The notes: generated by a model not told the origin, from the letters alone. Counted from the stretch's first letter, positions 20,619 to 32,388 are shown. The stretch is 64,000 bases of DNA from Fagopyrum homotropicum (GCA_033239125.1 BSWB01000001.1:61113416-61177415); one strand, 5' to 3'. Translations and numbers: made by a program.

Positions 20619-22311
20619 TGTAACACCTCAAGTTTTGGGAACTCGTAGCGTTACGGGTTAGGACCTCACAATGGGTCCCGACCCTCAGAGTAGAAACGAC
20701 ACAATGGATCTTATAACAAGGCACAAATAAATGAAAACTAAAACTTATAATAAAACCAAATGTTTAAACAAAGAAAATCGTAAAAGACTCACAGCTGAGT
20801 TCAAAACAAACTAAAAGAACAACAATTGAAATATAAATCCGATCCCATCCTATAATGTACGAAAACCCTGGCTGACCACACCACCCGGATCACTCAACAG
20901 CATCCTTAACCTGCGGAATATCTACAACATCGGTATAAACCGTTAGCTAACATTCTAGATATCAGAAAGACTATAAAGACACAAACACACATAAGGTAAA
21001 GTAAACATATAGCATGCTCGCACTCATCCAGTTATTATCTTTCATTAAGTTTAAACTCATGATTAATTCAACTTATGGTTGTTACACGAGAATCGTTACG
21101 ATCTCGCCTCTATCCCCTTTCACCAACAGGAATAGAACGTATGCCTCCTTTTATCACCGGATGGACTGGTCGCAAGAGCACCTCCTAGTTTCCCCATTTT
21201 GAACTGGACAAGCGGTAACCGTCCGATTATAATACACTTGGGTCAATTACGGTAATAAAGGTCAATCCTAGTCCATATATCAGTTATAACAATAAACAAC
21301 AACACAAATAAGTCAAACCTATCAAACTAATATACGGAACGCATCTAAGTAAGTCCAAGGGACTTACCTCACTCGAAAGTAACACGTAGACAAACAACAA
21401 CTCAGTTTCCCGCAAAAAAGGAGGAAGGGAAAGCCTATTCACACAAGGCATCACAAATCAGGAACCAAAACAATTACTAGAAAATTATAACTTCTAGTCT
21501 CCATGATATCTAAGATATTTCCACAAGCTAGTGTCACAAACCCTAGTCTTACAAATCAACAAGGGTCAACAACATCCACAAAAGCCAAGGAAAGGAACGA
21601 GGAAAGCAAGGAAGGAAAGCAGCTCACCAAAGACGGGGAGACTGTAGAAAGAACCGCAGGGGCGGATGGACAAGGCGTAGGGGCAGCGCAGGGCAGATCC
21701 GTAGGGACATCAAGGAGGAGGCGTGGGGGCGGTTTCTTGACATAAGCAACTGTCGGGATTTTCTTTGACAGCAGAACCACAATAGGGAATCCAAAGCTTT
21801 ATCCTTTGATCCACACACGTTGAGACTCAACCAAGGAAGCCTGTGAAAATCAACGAATCAACCACGAGAAGGCCAACAAGAATCAAGGCTCAAACTTGAT
21901 TCTTGGAGAAGAAGAAAAGGAAGAACGATAGGAGAAAACAAAACAAAAGGGAAGGGAATGCAGCAACTCATGAGCATGAGGGATGAACGCAGAAGGAGAA
22001 GACTTTCGCGTTTAGCAAGATCACAGGGAAAGAAAACTACAACTTTTGAGGATGAAGGAAAAATGTATGCAAGAAACGGGAAAAAGAAGAGAAAGAGGGA
22101 ATTTATAAGAAACGAGGAAAAAGATAGATGGAAGGACGTTATAGGGTTAAGAACGTGATAGGAAAGCTGGCCCATAAGATAGAAGATCGGATCTTCTATC
22201 TATGGACAGAAATAAAACAAACGAAAAACAGATCGGCGCATTCTGGGGCAAAACAGCAATGGAGGCTCCCTTCACCGCGGGGGCGGTGAAGGCCAAAAGC
22301 AGGGTCTTACA
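20619..22311 (-). repeat. 5' LTR of element B (minus strand), 1693 bp
   Basis: On the plus strand it runs from TGTAACACCTC to GGGTCTTACA. Reversed, its end matches the LTR ends of A and C (GGTGTTACA preceded by related text with the GATCC...GTTGTAAG theme), followed by a canonical primer-binding site. It therefore belongs to the same superfamily but lies in the opposite orientation. The short ORFs inside have no recognisable protein. Confidence 0.78.
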
Positions 22312-22542
22312 CTGGAGATGTTTTTCCTCCACGCCTTGTTGTGCTTATGGTTTTCCGGAGATGTTTTACCTCCCTACTTTTGTGATGGGTATAGATTTCC
22401 GGAGATGTTCTGCCTCCTTTCTTTTGGGATGTGTTAGGTCTTAGAGATGTTATGTCTCCGATAGAGTCATACCTCGAGATATGGGTCCGAGAGGATTTGG
22501 GTTTGTTCAAGTTTCGGGATGAAACTTGTTTTTAGGGGGATC
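22312..22542 (+). repeat. Element C 3' untranslated region: hairpin-like array and polypurine tract
   Basis: Four units of CCGGAGATGTT...CCTCC type run from 22312 to about 22465, homologous to the array in element A. They are followed by GGGTCCGAGAGGATTTGGG and a purine tract (TTTAGGGGGATC) before the LTR. The array is truncated on the left by the LTR of B, which shows that B went into C. Confidence 0.75.
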
Positions 22543-22731
22543 TGATGTGATAACCTCTTCCTTCTTAGGTTATCCGCGACCACGCCGGTCCCTGCCGCAG
22601 GTGCAGGCCGCCGTAGGCACGGCGCTGTTGAGCCGCGACCTCGGAAAAGGCGGTCACAGCCGCCTTCTTTGACTCGTGCTTTTCTTCTTTCTTCCTTTAT
22701 AAGCTTTCCTCTCCTCCTGGTGAGGGTTTAC

Positions 22732-24500
22732 TGATAGCATGTATTATAGTCTATATTTTGGGGCTTGTTTAGACGTTTTATCTTTAGTAATCTGCATGTT
22801 TGAATGTATATTATGTGATTATATTGTCGTTTCATCTACCTTTACGGGAATCGAGGTCTACACCAAGTTTTGTTGTAATCGTAGGTAAAATGGCACATTT
22901 TGGATCGAAATGGAGCTAAGGAGCAAAGAAGTCATTGGAGCTACATTTAGGAGCTAAAAAGAGAACTTAGGAAGCATGGAATTAACAAAGAAGATTTACT
23001 TTGGACCAGATTTGAGAGATTTCACCTTCAGCTGAGATTCACCTCGGTCAGCTACAGTGTCACCTCGACCGAGATGATCTAGAGGAGCGCCCCGACCGAG
23101 GCGAATACCTTGACGCGGCGAGATATATTTTATTTGGCTGAGATCTTTTATTTTTGGAAGGAGAGATCTTATATTTTTGTGCTGGATTTCTGGAAGGAAG
23201 ATCATATATTTAGGAGATCTATTTTGGAGATATGATATATTTTATTAGGAAATTATCTTTTTAAGATATTATTATCTTTGGAAGATAATTCTCCTATATA
23301 AAGGGTTGATTTTCCACAATTTAGCCATCTTGCACCTCTGGATTTTTATCCTCTACGCCATATTCTCCCAGCTACAGTTAGGAAGGATTTTTGGAAGTTT
23401 GAAGGAAGATTGAAGGAAGGAAGTTCATAGCTTTGTTATAGATTTTGAGGGGATTTGTAAGACTTTCTTAGATTCCCTTTGATTTGTTGTCTTTGTGTGA
23501 TTTGTGATTGAGGAACGCTGATTTGTTTGATATTTGATTCAGTTATTGAAGCCTTGTTCTTAAGGTTTTTGTGTTCAAATATTCATTCTCTTCCCATATA
23601 TTTGATTATTACTTTCATGATGATGAGTGGCTAATTTCTTTGTACGATTCTAGGGTGATTGGCTGAAAGTTGTGGGAAAGACGATGATAGAATAATCTTA
23701 AACCCAGTAGGACCCTGAAAGCATCGAGTCTTTATCCTTAACCCTAGAACATCTCGTTCAGTCGATGAACATCTCGGCCGGGGTGGAATTTGACTGACCG
23801 AGGTGACCTTATCTGATCCGTAACTGAGAGTTAAGTGTTAGAGTTTGTCAAATCCTATTCTTATTACACCTTTCCTGGTTCAATGCAAGCCTAGGATGAG
23901 ACTTACCCGGTAATTCCTTAGTTTGTTTATCCAAGATCATAAGTGTAGGTAATAAAGGTTTATCCTTTATTGGGGTTTGAGTGTGCTTTCATCCCATCTT
24001 TGTGAGTTAGCTTAAGACTTACCCGGTAAAGGTTGATCCTATTCCCTTAGTTGGTTTGTTGGTTTGAGATTATAGTTCCTTTCCTTAGTACCTTGAGACT
24101 TACCCGGTAATAGGAGCTTTTGGTTTGGGATTAATGAGTAGTGAGACTTACCCGGTGATCTATTCCACTTTAGAAATACCTTCCCTTTGCAAAATCTCAG
24201 CTTTGTCCGCTTATCTTGAGATCTTGAGTTGGAACCACAACTAGATGCTTTAATCCCTAGAATTTGCATATTTCCTTTATTTGATCTTATTATCATCTTT
24301 TGATTGCTTTAATCGCTTTTGTGGTTATTAGTTGCATTGACTACCTCTACTTGCTTTGTTTCACCTAAGTCCCTGAGATCGACACCCCGGAATTCTTGCT
24401 TTTACTATAATTGATCCGTACACTGCTGGTTCGCATCCTTGTTTGAGCATATTTCTTGGGATATAAATTTAAAGCTTGCACACACCGTTTGGAGCGAACA
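22732..24500 (+). mobile_element. Element E: solo LTR of an Athila-like element
   Basis: A 1769-bp unit begins TGATAGCATG and ends GGAGCGAACA. It is flanked by perfect 5-bp duplications TTTAC (22727-22731 and 24501-24505). Its ends match those of the LTR of D read in its own orientation (TGATGACATG...GAGCGAACA), and the text near its start (GTAAAATGG...GGAGCTAAGGAGC) is related. There is no internal region, so it is a product of LTR-LTR recombination. It contains four GACTTACCCGGT(A/G)A boxes and two zones of CTCGGCCG/ACCGAGGT motifs. Confidence 0.9.
23898..24158 (+). repeat. Four GACTTACCCGGTAA boxes in solo LTR E
   Basis: The 14-base box occurs at about 23902-23915, 24016-24029, 24097-24110 and 24145-24158 (the last with one change), always in the same orientation and at shrinking spacing. 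The boxes are set in otherwise poorly similar text. Confidence 0.8.
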
Positions 24501-24764
24501 TTTACTTTCCCCAACCTTCTTCCTTACCTTCTCCTCTCTCACGTTCTTCTTCTCCTTGCTTCTTCTTACTTGGATTTCCTTTGATTTCATCTTGATTCTT
24601 TATCAAGTTTTAAAGTGATCATGAGGATGTTGAGGTGTTGATGGTTGTTGTTGTAGAGGTTTGAATCTTGTAGCTTGTGTTGTTTCCCAGCCTTGGTCAG
24701 AGTAGTGGTGACTATGTTTCCCTCCTCTTCTCCTTCCCCTTATTCTTCTTCCTTCCTTCTTTCT

Positions 24765-24925
24765 TAGATCCAACAATTGGATCTTGTGATGATGAGCTCA
24801 TGGACATTTGGATTCTTTCTTAGATCCAACAATTGGATCTTGTGATGATGAGCTCATGGACATTTGGATTCTTTCTTAGATTGAACAATTGGATCTTGTG
24901 ATGATGAGCTCATGGACATTTGGAT
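24765..24925 (+). repeat. Three tandem copies of a 56-bp unit in the LTR of element C
   Basis: Units start at 24765, 24821 and 24877, each beginning TAGAT(C/T)(C/G)AACAATTGGATC and continuing through GATGATGAGCTCATGGACATTTGG. The copies are almost identical, which suggests recent expansion. Confidence 0.9.
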
Positions 24926-26218
24926 GTGTATGTGTATGTGTATATGATGGCTATACAACTTTGGTTACTTCCTGTGGTGGAGTGGTGAAGAGTGGAGTGA
25001 AGAATCGGTCAAACAGCTCTTGAGAGCTGCCTTCTGTGGGGTTTTCCGTCCCCGCGCCTTGCTAGTGCTGCCCCCGCGGGCTGTGTGTGTCATCGCTCCA
25101 GCGGCCTAGAGCCATCGTTGTTGCGGTTCTGTTGGACCGTGTCATCGCCCCCACGTCTATCCTTTCCCGCGGGTTCGCCTCTCCTCGGAACTTACCAAGT
25201 GTTGGTAAGTTCTCTTCCTTCCTTGTCTTAAGGCTTTGGTTTAGAATCATGTTAGATTTATATATGAGGGTTTGTTGATAATATCATGAGGTGGATGTAT
25301 GCCCTGAGGTGGCTTTAAGGTTTAGTATGTTATTCGAGTTTTATACGATGTTTATGATCCTTATGAATCCCTTGGCTCTAGGCGTGATCCCTTTGATTGA
25401 TAGGAGGTTTGATACCTCTTTATGCCTTATTATTAGGCAGCGTATTCCTACGGGAAGTGGAGTTTTGATCGTGGTTGAGAGTGTCCTGATATTGAGGTAA
25501 GTCCGTAGGACACTTAATTGCATTCCTATATTGGATGTATGCATGAGTGGTGATTGTTATATGCTTTATAGCATGTGATGTTGATTATCACCGACGTATG
25601 ATTAACCCCCCTTGCACTAGACAACGATAACCTTTCTCTTTCATCTTGAGGGAGTCTAGGAGGTTCTATGTGGTCATGCCATACTTGGTATACGGACCGG
25701 ATACGTCACCTCCTGATTTCATATGGCCTACGGGGGCGTGTGCCGGATGCCACACCAGGATGGCTATTGTACCCAGAAGCGAGAATGATATACTTCTTGT
25801 GTCACATCTGTATATAAATGGTGCGAGTGTATAATGATATAAAGATAATTAACTGGGTAAATGTGTGATAGCATGTTTGGTGTTTACAATATTATGATGT
25901 GTGTATACCGCGTTGTAGATCCTTCGCATGTTAGGAAGACTGCAGAGTGATGTGGAAGAGTGATCAGCCGAGGACGTCCGTACATATAGGATGTTATGAG
26001 CTTTTGGGTTGTTCTGTGTATATGTTGTGGATGCTTTATACTCGGCTGTGAGGTTTTATATTTTTTGTGATACGGATCTTTATGTTTGATAAAGGTTGTT
26101 TTGTATTTATTTGTGCCTTGTTGTAAGATCCAGTGAACTTGTTGTCATGCTAGGGTCGGGACCCATTATAAGGCCCTAACTCAGTAGCCCTATGAGTCTA
26201 TAGATTTGGGGTGTTACA

Positions 26219-26719
26219 CATCCATGCAAAAAAAACTTTCACGTTGGGTTTGCATTACTTTCTAGAGAAACGGAGGAGACATACAAGTGGGCTTTGCATC
26301 AAGTATGGGGATGGTGTGGTGAACAAATGCCTAAGGTGATAATAACAAACAAGGAGCTTGGTCTTTTGAAGGCGCTTCCGTATACAATTTCAGAGGCCTA
26401 TCACATGTTGTGCATATGGCATGTGGAGCGCAACATAGAAGATAATGCTTACCATAGAGTAAAAGCGAGTTCTTGGCCCAATGTTACGCCTTGTTCAGAT
26501 CCCAATCAAGGGAGACATATGAAGAACGACTCCGAAAAATGCATGATGTGTGGGGGATCGTTGGGGACTAATGGAATATCTAACGAGAACTTGGTTGTGC
26601 CACTATAAAAATATTGTTAGCTTCATGCCAGACCATCGTATGCAAATTGGAAATCGAGCATCTAGTCGGTAAAGCCTTAACATAAAACCAAACGTTTAGA
26701 CATGTATCACATTCAAAAG

Positions 26720-26781
<62 letters not shown>

Positions 26782-28397
26782 TATTATCATCATTATGTTT
26801 GACTCCTACGTACATATTTATAGGGTTGAGTCCGCTCACTCGGTCTTCAAAAGTGAAATGGACTCCCGAAACAACTGTTTAGACACGTGTCTAGAGCATA
26901 TCCATATGATGTTGATGGATGAGTTTCGCCAATTTATTGCTTCTTTAGAGCAATCGCGAATCAACGTTCAAAATAAAGTGAGAAAAGTGTCGATCTTTAG
27001 ACTTCTATTGAACAATGTGTCTCATCAATACATATCCATGCTCCTTGTAAAATTCAACTTTGTCTACTCCGCTGACTATGATCCGTATTGTAGAAATTGC
27101 TACACTAGGACAATATATGGGATACCTTGTCTTCATGAAATGGCAATTATCGTTCATGAAGGACGCACATTCATATAAACATATGTCAATGTCTTTTGGC
27201 GTCAGATTAATTGGTTCGATGATGCAGATAATGAACCGAGTGATCCAAGATATGTGGGCATGAATGAGGTGGTCGTGGATGATCTCCAAGAAGCCATCCA
27301 ATCCGGTGAGTTAACGAATCACGCGATTATGCAAATTGGCACAATATGGTGAACACTGAGAGACCCGGAAACTATAATGCTAAAAGCGTTAGATACCAAC
27401 CCGAACCTGAAGGGGAGGCCAAAGAAGGGCGTAAATGAACGTAGAAGATTGAGTTTTGAATACACTCGCGAAGCCATACCGAAAGCAAGGGAGGAAAGGG
27501 AAAGGAAGAGAGCGGATGAGGTGATGGTGGAGGAAGAGGAAGGTGAAAAGGAGGAGGAGGAAGAAGCGGCAGGAGAAGTAGTGTGGGAAGCACCGGGTGA
27601 TGATGTAGTAGAGGAAGTGAGGGAAAATGAAACACCAATCTTTATCTACCCGCCGGTTGTCATAGGGAAGTACGAGTTCGGATCCAACAATTTTGAAAAC
27701 TTCATGGTTCCCTATATTTTAATGCCTAGTAGATGTTATAGGCGACGGAAATTGTTGATTCCGAGCACTTGTTGTATTGTTGGGTCGCGGGGAGGATAAA
27801 TGGCCTCAAATTTGAAGAAGTATGATGAAGGAGCTTTGTAATCACCCGGGTCGATATGATATATTTCTAGACAGTGAAGGCGTCAATCATAAACAGATGA
27901 TTGCAAAGCTCCATTGGTTTCGCCAAAAAGGGCCGGCACCATCCGAACACTGGATGGAGATGCCCATATGCGGTGCATTGTTCGCCACAATCTACCAATG
28001 CACTTTGTGTCTTTGGATTGGAACGTGGCTCACACAATGCTCTCATCGAGTAAACAAAAGCCTCTCAATGGTTCCCCGGGCCCTGGATCAATCGGATTCA
28101 TCGCTAGAGACATGATTTATCACCATTATGTTGCGTTTTAATTGTTAAATATCTTATGAAGTTAAAACATTAACTAGAGTTATTGATACTATAATTTTTC
28201 TCTCCTAATTTTCTTCAATTTTTGTGCAGTTGAAATGTACGGCAAATTGTCCAATGTCGCCCGTTCTTGAATATTGGCATGTAGCTCACGACCGAAGCGT
28301 TGAAGTATTGGACAAGACAGATGAACCTCAAATTCAAATGTTTAGAGACCTCGTGCAAAATATGATCGCCTTGTACCTTAAACGTTCAAATAAATTA
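26219..28397 (+). pseudogene. MULE transposase-SWIM-OTU protein gene, 3' part, broken
   Basis: The first residues (TSMQK, then FHVGFALLSRETEETYKWAL after a one-base slip) enter a MULE transposase domain already under way, and the 5' half is missing where element C joins. VIITNKELGLLKALP has Asn where the family usually has Asp, and the end motif MLCIWHVERNIEDN is clear. An intron at 26669-26823 contains an ATT microsatellite. The next exon has VESAHSVFKSEM and a SWIM-type zinc finger (CYTRTIYGIPCLHEMA). After an acidic linker comes an OTU cysteine-protease domain: GDGNC at about 27744-27755 followed at once by TGA at 27756, then WPQI, HWMEMPICGALFATIYQ and, after a frameshift, IARDMIYHHYVAF. 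A likely last exon starts at 28230 (LKCTANCP...). Several stops and shifts make it a pseudogene. Whether it was a transposon gene or a domesticated copy cannot be told here. Confidence 0.78.
26719..26798. repeat. ATT trinucleotide microsatellite in an intron of the MULE-type pseudogene
   Basis: A run of about 25 ATT/ATC units lies between a GT donor at 26669 and an AG acceptor at 26822-26823. Read in frame it would give polyisoleucine, which is not a real protein. Confidence 0.9.
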
Positions 28398-29235
28398 TGT
28401 TTTTTAATTAAAAAGTCACAATATTTCAATAAAAAAGTAATTTTTCCTCTGATCGCAAAAAAAACTATTGAACAACCTTAATAATTAATAAAAATTAATA
28501 CAAATTATTAATAATAATCAAAAGTAATAATAATTAATATCTACGATCACATCCTTTCTGAACCCTATAGCCTCTATCATAGAGAAGCTGTTACTAATTG
28601 TTATAATCGATTACTAAATAATCATAATCATTACTAATTAAAACTAAGGTGATGATTGTATGTCAATGATTGGCACAGTTTGTTGAATTCTCTAAGATGC
28701 GGCAAAAGTGAGACAATTTTCCTAACTCATTATTAACAATGATTGGTAATAATGATTGGTTGATTGTTAAGAGAATTAAGGGTGTACATAATACTCGGCC
28801 TTTGAAAGTGTATGCTTATGAAATCACGGGCGTTTGTTGGGAATGTATATTGGCGTGACAAATTAGCGAGACTCAAAAGTTGAAACAGGCCAACGTCGCC
28901 CCAAGTGCAACTTCCGTAGTTACATTTGTCACTTGGCCACCAATCCAAAGTTACGCATACCAATCCGTCTTTGATATCGAAGTTCCTCCTCTTAGGTGAC
29001 TTGGACCTTCTCCCTTGTTGCTGCTCTGCTCTTGTGGGTTTTAATAACAAGTGACGACTGAGGTTTTGTAAAAACTGTACAAGTGCGTATGTACATCAAG
29101 TATCAATCGATTTTGAAAGAATAGAAATTAGTTTCACAATTCTTAACTCATTTCAAAGCTTATACTTGCAGACAAACTCAAATTGAATGAATGGATAGTG
29201 TTACAGTGATTTAATAATATGATGATCAAACTCTC
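28398..29235. other. AT-rich intergenic sequence
   Basis: No protein family, RNA gene or clear repeat was recognised. The sequence is AT-rich with many ATTAATAAT runs at 28470-28640. It contains the 3' flank of the lipase gene on the opposite strand. Confidence 0.5.
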
Positions 29236-30861
29236 TCAACTCTGGGAGGCATTGGAATTCTTGATCATGATATTGCCAGACTCGTCTTTATCAAATATCC
29301 GGTCAATGAGCTCGCCCCAACTTTCCTTCCTCCTCTTGGAAGGAGAAAAGGAGGATTCTCCACGCGGTCTACTGCTTCTACTCTGCTCTCCTTGTACACA
29401 AGCTTCATTGAAGGTTCCATATCGAGAAGGGGGTGGGGAAGTGTGAGGAACGTCCAGAGCATAAGCCCTTTCAAGGGCTGCCTCCTGCTCTTGGCTATGC
29501 TCTCTCACAAGTACCTCCTGTCTCTCCATTCTTTGCTTCCATGGTATCTCCATTGTATGATCTTTCTCTAGCATCAACTGAAACCCAACAAAATTCAGAT
29601 CCAACTATTGCATGCTCCTAACAAGGTTCAAGGAAGAGCCTGTAGAGCATCAACTTACATGAAAAGCCTTGTGTGATTCTCTCTCGATCCAGATGATAGC
29701 GTGGTCAGCAGTGGCATTGCATGAAAGCACAATGTGTTCAAATCTTCCATCCACAGGGACTGCTGTCCTCACCACCGGTGGAAGTCGGCCTATTCTGATA
29801 CCAAACCAACATTTACAATTAGGAACTTGAACAAAAAAAACCAGTTCCAATTGAGACACTGATAAACAGCAACCGATCCTTGTAGTACATCTCCAATAGT
29901 TAGCACATTTTAGCCCAAGAGATCTTTTCATGTTCAAACAAAAACATGTCAAGCTTACTTACTTACCTACAGGGTCTTCTCTCAACAATGTGATACAGGC
30001 GGCCTGGTGCATAAAGCCTCCTTGGATCTGTTATCATCTTCTTCTCCAACTCACACGTATCTTTCAAGCACATTATGCATAGTAAGCACGGCAAACTGTC
30101 AAAATATTGACAGATCAATCCAGGGTCACTATTATCACCATATAATCATTGCTACAATCTATAGAGACAAGAGTAGACATATTTTCTCTGCACTTTTTGC
30201 CTATCAAATGGCCTGGACACCACTAGACCACTTGTGACCGTCACCCAAACCGGAATATCTCATATCTACACTGAATATTTATATCTTTCATAAGGCTTCC
30301 CTAAAGAAGCTCATTATCTACAATGACATCATTAAGCTGAAAAGACAAAATCTTGATAAAAAAATATAAAAATTCAACTCTTAAGTAGAATTCCAACTAC
30401 AGCTTTCAGTAATTGTCTCTCACATGCAGGACTCTTAATGACAGTTACGCGGATGAGAAGAAATACAAGAAGATTTAGAGCTCGGTGCTTCTTTTTTGCT
30501 TATATTCACATCATACACATCCAGAAAAACAAAAGGCTAATCTACAAATTGGTAATATACTATATATATATATATATAGAGTATAGATCCTATGAGAACA
30601 CCCTCTAACGTGAGAACATGAGAACAGATTCGTAATTATTATCAGTTTTGTTACGAATGTGTCATATCGTTTAATGTATTATTCGTAGTTATTATTGGTT
30701 GAGTGGATTATTCGTAGTTATTGTTGGATTCCTAATTATTATTATTCGTAATTATTATTATTTTTGATATCTACTCTAAATCTCAACCCTTAATACTCAC
30801 ATCCAACGGTGTACGATTGTTCTCATGTTCTCACGTTAGAGGGTGTTCTCATGGGAACCAC

Positions 30862-30916
<55 letters not shown>

Positions 30917-32388
30917 CCAGAGAAGTGACTTGTACACATCTTCCAATGCAGCAGTTGTCCGGGGTAGAAAATCGTCCTGCTCATTCAAGAAAGTTCATCA
31001 TGTTATCTATAGGAACTTAGATATATAATGCATACATCAGAAGCTTTTCATTAGCATGTCACATTATTGGTATAGGACTGCAATGATCTCTTTAGTCTTT
31101 ATTCATCTTGCATATTGGGCTATGGAATTTGAAATGATTATACTTAATAAATTTTTGTATCTGTACTTTCATATTGACAGAAAACAGCTAAGAAACCTAC
31201 CAAAGACTTATGAAATAGGATCTATCCCAAATCATTCTTGTCAAAAATCTCCACTAGCATGTATTCCAGAAGTTCTATCAAAACAGTATTTGAAACAAAT
31301 ATTGAACCCATGAAATGTAAATTACTATTGACACAAACCCCAAGCTATCATAAATAAACTCAAAACAATAAGATATCACCTCTAGGTGCAATCCATGGAT
31401 CATAATCATGAACTACCTCAAAGTTAATGAATTCTACAATCCCTATTGAAGAATTGAAGAACTGAAGGATGTAGGTAGGCATAAATACTTGGAGACAAAC
31501 AAGTAATCAAGCATAAACTCAAATCCTAGTTTCTTCGTATGAAGTGTCTTCATGGGACAAGAATCCGGCATACTTAAGCCAATAAACCCTTGTAAGCTTA
31601 TTAGCCAATATATAAGGTTAACAATCTAACAAATCACTGAAACAAAACAAGCAGTATGAAGCATCATAATAAATAATATCAACCTGAAGAACAACAGAAT
31701 TTATAACATCAGCGTATCTGACTGCCAAATTGAGCGACATGCACCTAGCAGGAGCCATTGCATAGCATCGGATCCTTTTCCTCTCAGGGTTTCCCAACAT
31801 ATCCAAATTTTGGACAGCCACTATTGCCAACAACGAAACAACACCCGCCCCTAGAGAATGACCAGCAAACGTCAATGTATAACCCACATTCCCCTCGAGC
31901 AGTCCCCTCAACACCGCGTACTCGGAGTCAAAAACCCACCTTGCGGATTTCAACAGCCCATTATGAACATACCCACCGTCAAACTTGGCCTGTCCAAGCT
32001 TGTTATCGAGTAGGACGGCATAATCGCTCTCGACACCCAAATTCAATCCTCTAATGGCCAGAACTATATCAGTGTTGTCATGATCAAGGTAGATCAAATA
32101 AGAAGTGCATCTTCCAAGAGTATTTTTGTGATCTTTTCTCAGAATGACCCAATCAGGGTTGATTCCGTACCCACCTGGGGGTGCCCAAACTGGGTTCCTA
32201 AGATCATCCTCATACACAAAGAGGATATACCTACAAAGACGAGGCACAGGCTCAAACTCTTGGGCAGAGGCGAGGCCCCAATTCTCACTTTCATTGCCTG
32301 CAGAATATAGGCACTTTTTCCATGCCCAGCGAACACAGCCTAGACAGTATACACATTCTAGTATGGGCATCCCACAGATTAGTGACAT
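29236..32388 (-). CDS. Class-3 lipase, calmodulin-binding heat-shock-protein (CaMBP) type, 5 exons, 456 aa
   Basis: The coding exons on the minus strand are 32388-31684, 30976-30918, 30095-29967, 29794-29659 and 29577-29236. All have GT-AG borders and consistent phases, giving 456 residues, close to the ~450 of the tobacco CaMBP. The amino end is hydrophobic (ILECVYCLGCVRWAW). The lipase core has the nucleophile elbow FAGHSLGAG with Ser at about residue 178, and then YAMAPARCMSLNLAV. Later exons supply DDFLPRT, LPCLLCIMCLKDTC, RRLYAPGRLYHIVERR and VPVDGRFEHIVLSCNATADH. The last exon ends in a charged tail (KRRKESWGELIDRIFDKDES). The family hydrolyses acylglycerols, and tobacco members bind calmodulin. 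I see no break. The 59-bp second exon is easy to miss. The start at 32388 is the first ATG of the open frame. A 5' untranslated intron is possible (donor-like site near 32421) but unproven. Confidence 0.9.
30579..30866. mobile_element. MITE with ~50-bp terminal inverted repeats in a lipase intron
   Basis: The left end (30579-30630) and the right end (about 30812-30866) are inverted repeats sharing ATGAGAACACCCTCTAACG followed by TGAGAACATGAGAACA, with more decayed outer ends (AGAGTATAGATCC against AGGGTGTGGTTCC). The middle is AT-rich, with TAATTATTATT runs. It is flanked on both sides by (TA)n runs (30561-30578 and 30866-30915), so the exact target duplication is hidden. No coding sequence. 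The superfamily is not assignable from this alone. The right TA run ends only about 5 bases from the donor site of the 59-bp exon. Confidence 0.8.

Larger units (their letters stand above)
22543..26218 (+). repeat. 3' LTR of element C (Tekay-like), interrupted by solo LTR E
   Basis: It starts TGATGTGATAACC after the polypurine tract and ends GGGGTGTTACA at 26218. Taking out the solo LTR (22732-24500) and one copy of its target duplication leaves about 1.9 kb. The stretch 25290-26218 is homologous to the 5' LTR of A. No coding capacity is seen. Its right end abuts the MULE-type pseudogene, so C inserted into that gene. Confidence 0.8.

Noticed and set aside
21503..22160. Charged ORFs inside the LTR of element B
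   Set aside because: They overlap each other on both strands, have simple composition and lie wholly within an LTR.
26702..26818. ORF with a long polyisoleucine run
   Set aside because: It is the translation of an ATT microsatellite that lies inside a GT-AG intron of the MULE-type pseudogene.
27372..27638. Pro/Leu-rich minus-strand ORF
   Set aside because: It is the antisense of the Glu-rich linker between the SWIM and OTU regions.
30817..31028. ORFs with repeated Tyr-Ile
   Set aside because: They come from a (TA)n microsatellite next to the MITE and overlap the lipase exon on the other strand.
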